The position numbers and the translations under genes are program-made. The notes beneath the pieces were generated by a model, which was not told the origin of the DNA, ran no database searches, and saw nothing but the letters and a program-made list of their open reading frames with translations. A DNA stretch of 5,340 bases from Sedimenticola sp. (GTDB lineage Bacteria > Pseudomonadota > Gammaproteobacteria > Chromatiales > Chromatiaceae): NCBI GenBank assembly GCA_026197195.1, contig JAPHUG010000294.1, positions 1-5,340 of the forward strand, read 5' to 3'. Shown piece after piece: positions 1-5,340 of this stretch (the stretch's first letter is position 1; each line of letters starts with the position of its first letter).

Positions 1-440
1 GCTACGATCCTGAGTTTACCGGTTGTTTCAGGCCGGTTGGTACCACGGACAGCGAGCGCGCATTCTGTGTGCTCCTGGAGCATCTCAGGGCGAGCTTTAC
101 TGAACGCCCGCCCATTGAAAAGATCTGTAATGCGATCCGGCAAAAGGCTAAAGAGATTGCCAAAGAGGGGACCTTCAACTTTCTGCTCTCCAATGGAGAA
201 ATACTGATCGCGCATTGCAGTACCGATCTTCATTATCTGATACGGCAGCATCCGTTCGACAAGGCGGAGTTAAAAGATCTGGATGTAACAGTAGATTTTA
301 AGCAAGTCACAACACCCAAAGATCGTGTGGCTGTGATTGCAACCGAGCCGCTGACTCAGAATGAAGCCTGGATAAAGATAGAACCCGGTGAGTGCATGGT
401 GTTTCGAAATGGCGCTGTGGCTGAATGTTATAAAGATTAG
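1..440 (+). CDS. Class II glutamine amidotransferase, YafJ type (5'-truncated, C-terminal part)
   Basis: The reading frame is already open at the window's left edge (first full codon at position 3), so about 145 C-terminal codons are present; YafJ proteins are about 255 residues. The visible protein begins YDPEFTGCFRPVGTTDSERA. This matches the 'PVG.TDSE.AFC' block of the YafJ / class II (Ntn-hydrolase) glutamine amidotransferase family, followed by the family segments CSTDLHYLIR and TTPKDRVAVIATEPLTQNE. The fold releases ammonia from glutamine using an N-terminal Cys nucleophile. That Cys lies outside the window, so activity cannot be judged, and the physiological substrate of YafJ-like stand-alone domains is not established to my knowledge. 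An internal GTG (69) could be mistaken for a start, but conserved family sequence lies upstream of it in frame. The protein is probably cytosolic, since no membrane segment is visible. The stop is TAG at 438-440, and the next gene follows after 21 bases, suggesting co-transcription. Confidence 0.9.
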   Translation, partial: YDPEFTGCFRPVGTTDSERAFCVLLEHLRASFTERPPIEKICNAIRQKAKEIAKEGTFNFLLSNGEILIAHCSTDLHYLIRQHPFDKAELKDLDVTVDFKQVTTPKDRVAVIATEPLTQNEAWIKIEPGECMVFRNGAVAECYKD

Positions 441-461
441 TTTAATAACGAGGATGGATGA

Positions 462-1001
462 ATGGGGATCTCACTACAGGACCAACTGCTAAAGGCCGGG
501 TTGGTAGACAAGAAAAAAGCCAACCAGGTGCGAAAAGAGAAGAAGCAACAGACCAAAAATGCGCAGAAAGGGCATGGCAAGGTAACGGATGAAACCAAGC
601 AGTCTGCCAAGGCGGCACAGAAGGCCCAGGCTGAACGGGACAGACAACTCAATCTTCAGCGCAAGGCCGAGGCCGATAAGCGCGCACTGCAGGCGCAGAT
701 CCGTCAATTGATCGAAATGAATCAGATCAGTACAGACGAGGGTGAAGTTGCCTACAGTTTTACCGACGGTAGCAAGATAAAAAAGATCTACGTTACGGAA
801 AAGATCCAGTCGCAGCTCAGTAAAGGCCAGGTGGCCATTGCCCGTTTTTCAGGCGGCTATGCTTTAGTGCCAAATGGTGTGGCCGATAAGATTAAACAAC
901 GCGATGAGCATATTATTATTGTTATTGCGGAAGTCACAGCAACACCAGATGAAGACGATCCCTATGCCGACTTCCAGGTGCCGGATGATTTGATGTGGTA
1001 G
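462..1001 (+). CDS. yaiL: DUF2058 domain protein (YaiL-like)
   Basis: This gene encodes a complete 179-residue protein, the same size as E. coli YaiL. Residues 1-20 (MGISLQDQLLKAGLVDKKKA) match the start of DUF2058 proteins. Residues about 20-85 are very rich in Lys, Gln, Ala and Glu and look like a charged coiled coil. Residues 86-160 form a compact region with the family motif FTDGSKIKKIYV. The C-terminus DDPYADFQVPDDLMW is the highly conserved DUF2058 tail. There is no signal peptide or membrane segment, so it is cytosolic. The molecular function of the family is not firmly known; from memory, E. coli YaiL has been annotated as nucleoprotein/polysome-associated, and the basic N-terminal half would suit nucleic-acid binding (inference). 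The start is ATG at 462 with GAGG at 450-453, 8 bases upstream. It lies 21 bases after the amidotransferase gene on the same strand, probably in one operon. Family assignment is firm and role is uncertain. Confidence 0.93.
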   Translation: MGISLQDQLLKAGLVDKKKANQVRKEKKQQTKNAQKGHGKVTDETKQSAKAAQKAQAERDRQLNLQRKAEADKRALQAQIRQLIEMNQISTDEGEVAYSFTDGSKIKKIYVTEKIQSQLSKGQVAIARFSGGYALVPNGVADKIKQRDEHIIIVIAEVTATPDEDDPYADFQVPDDLMW

Positions 1002-1103
1002 GCGGGTTATATTTCCACATGAGGATATTTTAGGCATGAAGGAACTGCATCGACAATGATTATACGGCAACGCTTAATCTGTTTTCTTTTCGGGTGCATA
1101 AGC
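1002..1103. other. Convergent intergenic gap without a clear terminator
   Basis: This stretch separates the ends of two genes that run toward each other. I looked for a GC-rich hairpin followed by a T-run on either strand and found none convincing. The best symmetry is a 10-base palindrome, ATAAGCTTAT, at 1098-1107, which is too short and A+T-rich to be a terminator. Termination here may be Rho-dependent or weak, so some antisense overlap of transcripts is possible (inference). Confidence 0.5.
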
Positions 1104-2798
1104 TTATTTTAGCATTTTGTTTGCCATGGCAATGCCGTCTGTCAATGTCTTTGAAAATTGGATTACTTGAGGTTTATACCTGATACCTGAACGGCGTAAT
1201 TTTAGTACCATTCGTGGCTGCAAATTATTAATGATGAGGCCTATGTGTTGTCTGGCAAGGTTCTCCTTGATCGACTCCATCGCTACAATAGCGCTCATAT
1301 CAAGCATATTCACTTCCGACATGTCTAGGATGACAACTCTAAGATTCGGTGTAACCATCGAAATGCTTTTCAGTGCCTTTTGAGCGGAACCGAAAAATAG
1401 TGATCCGTTAATATCATATATTGCAATATTGTCGGAAAGATCACCGAAGGCTTCATGGTTTTTATCAATCTTAGTTGTACTTGTCAGAGTGATACTTCTG
1501 CGGATAAACAACATTGCCGCCAACCCCATGCCTACCGCGACAGCAATAGTCATATCAAATAGTACGGTCAGTACAAAACATAAAATCAGAACAATGACAT
1601 CATCTCTGGGGGCGATTCTAATCGTTCGCAGAAAGTGTTTTGCTTCACTCATATTCCATGCAACCACTAATAATAGTGCCGCCATCGAAGCCATGGGTAT
1701 ATATGCCAGTAAAGGCGTAAGTGCCAAAATTGAACCAAGAATAAACAATCCATGCACTACGGATGCTAACGGCATACTTCCGCCGGATTTAATGTTTGCT
1801 GCGGTCCTGGCAATGGCGGCTGTTGCCGGTATTCCCCCAAACAACGGGGCAATCATATTACCAATACCCTGTCCGATAAGTTCATCATTTGGATTGTGTT
1901 TCTTTCCTGTCATACCGTCGGATACTACCGCACACAACAGCGATTCAAGCGAGCCCAGTATTGCTATTGTGATAGCTGAAGGTAATAGCAACTTGATAAG
2001 GTCGAAATTTAGGCCGATGGGGTTACCGTCTGCACCAGGTAAATTCCATGGCCATTCAAATGTGGGCAAAACTGCGGGTATACCGCTACCCGTTAGGCCA
2101 TTTATCTCGTAGTGAAACCGACTGCCAATTGTTGCTACAGAATAATCCAGGCTGAACTGGCTAAGTAGCCATGCGGTACAAGAACCTAAAAGGAGGGCTA
2201 TTAAGTGTCCAGGTATTTTTGAGCGTAATCGTGGCCATATTAACAATGTTACGATAGTCAGTCCGCCTATTAAGGACTCCTGCCAGTTAACGGTTGGTAA
2301 TGCATGTACAATTAATAAAAGTTTATCCAGATAGTCTCCATGAAGGGTATCTATGTTGAGACCAAGGAAATCCTTGATTTGAAATGTGCCTATTACGACA
2401 CCAATGCCTGCTGTAAATCCGATGACGACAGGGTAAGGAACAATCTCAATAAGTTTTCCAAGCCTACCTATCCCCATCAGTATCAACACTATACCTGCCA
2501 TAAAGCCACTAACGAGTAAGCCGCCTATGCCGAATTGTTGAACAATCGGCAATAGCACAACGACAAACGCAGCGGTAGGCCCTGATATATTTACTTTTGA
2601 TCCGCCGCTGATGGCAATAACAATGCCTGCGACAATAGCCGTGTATAGTCCATGCTGTGGAGGGACGCCGCTTGCGATAGCCAAGGCCATGGATAACGGC
2701 AGCGCAATAACGCCTACGGTTAAACCGGCCAGAATATTTGCTTGGATATCAGATAATGTAGGTTTGCCAGCGAAGGATTTTCTTAATGCTGAAAACAA
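1104..2798 (-). CDS. dauA: SulP/SLC26 family anion transporter with C-terminal STAS domain, DauA-like
   Basis: This gene encodes a 564-residue inner-membrane protein. Residues about 20-435 hold many hydrophobic segments typical of the SulP fold, with the hallmark ISGPTAAFVVVL (71-82) and a conserved loop around DGMTGKKHNPNDELIGQGIG (294-313). Residues about 455-555 form a cytoplasmic STAS domain with core strand VVILDMSEVNMLDMSAI (488-504). The sequence tracks E. coli DauA (YchM, about 550-560 residues) along its whole length, including LPLSMALAIASGV, IKDFLGL and AALLLVVAWNMSEA. DauA takes up C4-dicarboxylates such as succinate, but other SulP members carry sulfate or bicarbonate, so substrate is inferred. 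The start is TTG at 2798: a stop (TAG, 2820-2822) lies just upstream in frame, no ATG or GTG lies between, and the N-terminus aligns well from here. Sampled lines are 40-45% G+C against 55-58% in phaC, so recent transfer is possible but unproven. It is separated from phaC by a terminator and from the small ORF upstream by 104 bases. Confidence 0.92.
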   Translation of the reverse strand: MFSALRKSFAGKPTLSDIQANILAGLTVGVIALPLSMALAIASGVPPQHGLYTAIVAGIVIAISGGSKVNISGPTAAFVVVLLPIVQQFGIGGLLVSGFMAGIVLILMGIGRLGKLIEIVPYPVVIGFTAGIGVVIGTFQIKDFLGLNIDTLHGDYLDKLLLIVHALPTVNWQESLIGGLTIVTLLIWPRLRSKIPGHLIALLLGSCTAWLLSQFSLDYSVATIGSRFHYEINGLTGSGIPAVLPTFEWPWNLPGADGNPIGLNFDLIKLLLPSAITIAILGSLESLLCAVVSDGMTGKKHNPNDELIGQGIGNMIAPLFGGIPATAAIARTAANIKSGGSMPLASVVHGLFILGSILALTPLLAYIPMASMAALLLVVAWNMSEAKHFLRTIRIAPRDDVIVLILCFVLTVLFDMTIAVAVGMGLAAMLFIRRSITLTSTTKIDKNHEAFGDLSDNIAIYDINGSLFFGSAQKALKSISMVTPNLRVVILDMSEVNMLDMSAIVAMESIKENLARQHIGLIINNLQPRMVLKLRRSGIRYKPQVIQFSKTLTDGIAMANKMLK

Positions 2799-2802
2799 TG
2801 TG

Positions 2803-2811
2803 CACCCACTT
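2803..2811 (-). promoter_or_regulatory. Ribosome binding site supporting the TTG start of the SulP gene
   Basis: Read on the minus strand this is AAGTGGGTG, matching 7 of 9 bases of the ideal AAGGAGGTG. The GGG ends 6 bases before the TTG at 2798. Because the frame is closed by TAG at 2820-2822 and contains no ATG or GTG between, this site is the main support for TTG as the initiator. The site is imperfect, so translation may be modest. Confidence 0.5.
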
Positions 2812-2902
2812 TCTGCGATCTAACGCTAGACTCTGAAGTTGAAAAAGTAGAAGGGAAGTCGAGTTATTTCTGTCTGTCCGTCGTCGCTTGTGTGTGCTGG
2901 CT

Positions 2903-3091
2903 TCAGATTACAACAGGGGCTATGTCTATTGATATGTAGTGGCCGCCGTTAGACCTAATATAAGTAAAAACTACATCTGTGTTGGCCGATTTAGGTATTT
3001 CCTGATCCATTACGAACATGAGTAAGTCGGAAACCTGCTGTTCTGAAATTCGATTAGCCCAAGATACCACTTTTCTTCCGTTGAGCAGCAT
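2903..3091 (-). CDS. Small hypothetical protein, 62 residues (weak)
   Basis: This ORF runs from ATG to TGA and begins MLLNGRKVVSWANRISEQ. I do not recognise the family. The predicted protein has mixed, protein-like composition with no obvious signal peptide, membrane segment or Cys/His metal-binding pattern, and a hydrophobic end (ISIDIAPVVI). A TAA lies three codons upstream of the ATG in the same frame, and the bases before the start (TAACATGCTAAA on the minus strand) show no Shine-Dalgarno sequence, which counts against translation. It shares strand with both neighbours and lies between the phaC terminator and the transporter gene. It could be a genuine small gene, a decayed remnant or a chance ORF in A+T-rich DNA. 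The sequence alone does not decide. Confidence 0.3.
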   Translation of the reverse strand: MLLNGRKVVSWANRISEQQVSDLLMFVMDQEIPKSANTDVVFTYIRSNGGHYISIDIAPVVI

Positions 3092-3179
3092 TTTAGCATG
3101 TTACTGAAGCCAGGATGATCCCTGCTTTACAAACAATATCGTTTTTTTTCTTAGATAATATTCTTGATCGTAAACCATA

Positions 3180-3213
3180 AAAAAAGCCAAACCATGGCTG
3201 GTTTGGCTTTTTT
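3180..3213 (-). terminator. Rho-independent terminator after phaC, bidirectional in form
   Basis: A perfect 14-bp inverted repeat spans 3180-3193 and 3200-3213 with a 6-base loop (ATGGCT on the plus strand). The core arm is AAGCCAAACC / GGTTTGGCTT. Read on the minus strand the stem is followed by seven T, beginning in the arm itself; on the plus strand it ends in six T. It starts 16 bases past the phaC stop codon, so it should end the phaC transcript and insulate the DauA-like gene downstream. The symmetry would allow termination in either direction. Confidence 0.93.
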
Positions 3214-3229
3214 GTGGGTCACTGATTGC

Positions 3230-5320
3230 TTATGACATCAGTGCTTTGGCCTGCTCGGGCCAAGTGGAGGTGTCGTAGCGTTTGTTACGCTCATCAATAC
3301 CGACCAGGAGCATCTTAAGGCCTTCAGCACCCAGTTCGGCAACTTGGCTATAACTGACAATGCCTGACAGATTTAACACCTTGGCCAGTTTGGGTCCAAT
3401 GCCCTTGATGGCAGTGAGATCATCCACAGCATCATTGGCGGCGGCCTGAGATGGTACTGAGGCTTTTTCGGGAGCCTCCTGTTTTTTTGCAGCAGGAGCA
3501 GTTGCAGCAGCAGGCTGTACCGGCGTAACGTCATTCAGCGTACGTTTTACATAGCTGCCCGGTGCATTCTCAATAATGGTCATGCCACGGTCACCAGGGT
3601 TACGTGCGGTGACTTCCTCAGCATCCAGTACTTTTACCCAGCGATCCCACTCAGGCCACCAGGAACCCTCATTGGCAGGCGCTTCTGCTGCCCAGGCTTC
3701 TGGGTCAGCGGGCAATTCATCAGTCACACGGTAGCCGTACTTTCCAGCTGCTGGTGGGTTGATAATGCCGGCAATATGGCCCGAGCCGCCGAGGATAAAG
3801 CGAACATCACCGGAGAACAGCTTGGCACCGGAGTAGGTCGATTTCCAGGGTGCAATGTGATCTTCTACAGCTGAGACAAAACAGACCGGAATATCAACCT
3901 TTGAAATGTCAATCGACACGCCATTAATGGTGACACCACCCGGTTTGCACAGGTTATTCTCCAGGTAGAGATTACGCAGATACCAAGCATGCATCTTGGC
4001 AGGCATGCGGGTGGAATCCGAGTTCCAGTAGAGCAGATCAAATGGACGCGGATCATTACCCAACAGGTAGTTGTTGATATAGAAGGACCAGATCAGATCA
4101 TTGGCACGCATCAGGTTGAAGGTACCTGCCATCTGTGAGCCATCAAGATAGCCGCTTTCGCCCATCTTCTTTTCCAATCCGCAGATCTGCTCTTCGTCGA
4201 TAAAGACACCCAGTTCGCCGGGATCAGAGAAGTCCAGCATGGTGGTGAAGAAGGTAGCACTTTTGACCCGCTCATCACCCTTAGCCTTCATGTAAGCGAG
4301 GGAGGTGGCCAGCAGTGAGCCGCCAATGCAGTAACCGATCATGTTGATCTCGGATTCGCCCGTTGCACGTTCAACCGCATCGACCGCTTCTAGCACACCT
4401 TCGGTAACATAGTCGGCGAACTCCGTATCGGCATAAGAGGCATCCGGGTTGACCCAGGAGACAACAAAGACGGTGTGTCCCTGATCTACCAGCCAGTTCA
4501 GCAGGGAGTTCTTCGGCTGAAGATCCATGATGTAGTATTTGTTGATCCAGGGTGGAATGACCAGAAGCGGGCGCTTCAATGCTTTGTCAGTTGAAGGTGT
4601 GTACTGAATCAACTGGAACATACGATTCTGGAAAACCACTTTACCCGGTGTGGTTGCCACATTCTCACCCAGCTCAAACGCTGAGGTGTCTGTCATGCGA
4701 ATACGCAGCTCACCTTTACCGGCTTCCAGGTCTTCCAGCATGTTCTTCAGGCCGTGAACCAGGTTGGCACCCTTGGTCTCGATCACCTTTTCAATGACGG
4801 CCGGGTTGGTGGCGGCAAAATTGGTGGGTGAGAGGGCGTCAAGGTAGCGTTCAGTGAAGAACTCAACCTTCTCGGCGGTATGCTCATCCAGTCCCTCAAC
4901 CCCCTGAACCTGATCGCGCAGCCATTTTGAAGTTAACAGGTAAGACTGTTTGATCGCATTGAATGCGGGTTGATCAGCCCACCCCTCATGCTTGAAGCGG
5001 CGGTCGCCCCGATCCTCTTGAATAACAGGATCGGAGGCAACGGTACCACCCAGCAGATTGGTCAGAGACTGCTGATAAAGCTCCATGGATTTCTGCATGA
5101 AGGAGATGTTGGCGTTGATCGCTTTCTGAGGATCTTTTGCCAGGGCGGCGTACCACTCGGCGGAAGATTTCATCAGGTTGAATGGATCAAGATCCATGTG
5201 TTCGTAGGATTTGGCAAAATTAGCCATGATCTCTTCTACCTGCTTGAAATTCTTCTGTAGCTCCATGGTTGTCGATGCAAAGCCCAACGTGTTGACCTCG
5301 GACTGGTCAGTTTTCGACAT
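3230..5320 (-). CDS. phaC: Class I poly(3-hydroxyalkanoate) synthase PhaC with C-terminal helix-hairpin-helix extension
   Basis: PhaC joins (R)-3-hydroxyacyl-CoA units (typically 3-hydroxybutyryl-CoA for class I) into polyester at the surface of intracellular granules, releasing CoA. This gene encodes 696 residues, about 100 more than usual for class I (about 590). Residues about 1-100 form the variable helical N-terminus. Residues about 105-590 hold the PhaC_N and alpha/beta-hydrolase region. The lipase-like box GYCIGG places the nucleophile at Cys331, with Asp487 (AVEDHIAPW) and His515 (GSGHIAGIINPP) completing the triad; the 28-residue Asp-His spacing equals that of Cupriavidus necator PhaC as I recall it. 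The usual class I end, APGSYVK, is at 586-592. Beyond it come an Ala/Pro/Lys linker (about 597-632) and a helix-hairpin-helix module (633-696) with LTAIKGIGPKLAKVLN. The start is ATG at 5320, with GGAGAG at 5325-5330. No phaA, phaB or phasin gene is in view. The catalytic domain looks intact and the assignment is firm; the tail's role is unknown. Confidence 0.97.
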   Translation of the reverse strand: MSKTDQSEVNTLGFASTTMELQKNFKQVEEIMANFAKSYEHMDLDPFNLMKSSAEWYAALAKDPQKAINANISFMQKSMELYQQSLTNLLGGTVASDPVIQEDRGDRRFKHEGWADQPAFNAIKQSYLLTSKWLRDQVQGVEGLDEHTAEKVEFFTERYLDALSPTNFAATNPAVIEKVIETKGANLVHGLKNMLEDLEAGKGELRIRMTDTSAFELGENVATTPGKVVFQNRMFQLIQYTPSTDKALKRPLLVIPPWINKYYIMDLQPKNSLLNWLVDQGHTVFVVSWVNPDASYADTEFADYVTEGVLEAVDAVERATGESEINMIGYCIGGSLLATSLAYMKAKGDERVKSATFFTTMLDFSDPGELGVFIDEEQICGLEKKMGESGYLDGSQMAGTFNLMRANDLIWSFYINNYLLGNDPRPFDLLYWNSDSTRMPAKMHAWYLRNLYLENNLCKPGGVTINGVSIDISKVDIPVCFVSAVEDHIAPWKSTYSGAKLFSGDVRFILGGSGHIAGIINPPAAGKYGYRVTDELPADPEAWAAEAPANEGSWWPEWDRWVKVLDAEEVTARNPGDRGMTIIENAPGSYVKRTLNDVTPVQPAAATAPAAKKQEAPEKASVPSQAAANDAVDDLTAIKGIGPKLAKVLNLSGIVSYSQVAELGAEGLKMLLVGIDERNKRYDTSTWPEQAKALMS

Positions 5321-5324
5321 GTTT

Positions 5325-5330
5325 CTCTCC
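5325..5330 (-). promoter_or_regulatory. Ribosome binding site of phaC
   Basis: Read on the minus strand the bases are GGAGAG, followed by AAAC and then the ATG at 5320. This strong site fixes the phaC start. The promoter lies beyond the right edge of the window. Confidence 0.8.
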
Positions 5331-5340
5331 TGTGCCTTTA

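Larger units (their letters stand above)
2799..3229. other. A+T-rich gap between the transporter and phaC genes
   Basis: These 431 bases contain no confidently recognised gene. They hold the weak 62-residue ORF at 2903-3091 and the terminator at 3180-3213, listed separately. An imperfect hairpin at 3107-3127 (AAGCCAGG / CCTGCTT, one bulged C, loop ATGATC) is visible but lacks an adjacent T-run. The stretch 3121-3180 is only about 27% G+C and includes a run of eight T at 3142-3149. The transporter's promoter should lie here on the minus strand, but I could not pick out convincing -35 and -10 boxes. No insertion sequence ends, tRNA or attachment site are evident. Confidence 0.5.

Noticed and set aside
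69..440. GTG at 69 as the start of the amidotransferase-like gene
   Set aside because: The frame is open to the window edge, and the conserved PVGTTDSERAFC block lies upstream of and across this codon, so the true start is outside the window.
909..926. Short ATT-rich run that looks like a microsatellite
   Set aside because: It encodes an Ile/Val-rich beta strand (IIIVIAEV) in the DUF2058 protein and is too short and irregular to be a repeat tract.
1034..1058. Tiny ORF (MKELHRQ) in the convergent gap
   Set aside because: It has seven codons, and the nearest purine-rich site is too far upstream. It is compatible with chance.
1429..2112. Long plus-strand ORF (227 codons) inside the transporter gene
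   Set aside because: It lies wholly antisense to the DauA-like gene, whose translation matches a known family end to end. The antisense product has no recognisable domain and looks like a shadow.
1106..3099. 10-base direct repeat ATTTTAGCAT at 1106-1115 and 3090-3099, near both edges of the low-G+C block
   Set aside because: Tempting as insertion ends, but about a dozen 10-base matches are expected by chance in a window this size. The first copy is also part of the transporter's stop region, and the match does not extend further.
4970..5260. Plus-strand ORF of 96 codons opposite the start of phaC
   Set aside because: It is antisense to the conserved N-terminal part of PhaC, with no family likeness and no good ribosome binding site. 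It is a shadow ORF.

Overview
The window looks like chromosomal DNA of a gammaproteobacterium. The closest likenesses I recognise are to Escherichia coli YafJ, YaiL and DauA, and to a class I PHA synthase, a mix typical of free-living or symbiotic, non-enteric gammaproteobacteria. Genus or species cannot be named from the sequence alone. Base composition is uneven. Sampled lines of the PHA synthase gene are about 55-58% G+C. Sampled lines of the transporter gene and the gap beside it are about 27-45%.

Layout: (1) Positions 1-1001, plus strand: the 3' part of a class II glutamine amidotransferase gene (YafJ type), followed after 21 bases by a complete DUF2058 (YaiL-type) gene, probably one transcript. 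(2) Positions 1002-1103: a short convergent gap with no clear terminator. (3) Positions 1104-2798, minus strand: a SulP/SLC26 transporter with a C-terminal STAS domain, closest to DauA, starting at TTG. (4) Positions 2799-3229: an A+T-rich gap holding one weakly supported 62-residue ORF and a strong, symmetrical hairpin terminator just after the next gene. (5) Positions 3230-5320, minus strand: a complete class I polyhydroxyalkanoate synthase gene (phaC), whose product carries an extra ~100-residue tail made of an Ala/Pro-rich linker and a helix-hairpin-helix module.

How they fit together: PhaC polymerises hydroxyacyl-CoA into storage granules. The DauA-like protein probably imports C4-dicarboxylates or a related anion. 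A carbon-uptake and carbon-storage link is conceivable, but the terminator between the two genes argues against a shared transcript. The amidotransferase and DUF2058 pair runs on the opposite strand and appears unrelated. The most notable item is the helix-hairpin-helix tail on PhaC, which could tether the synthase or nascent granule to DNA or to a protein partner. I found no mobile element, CRISPR array, tRNA or rRNA.
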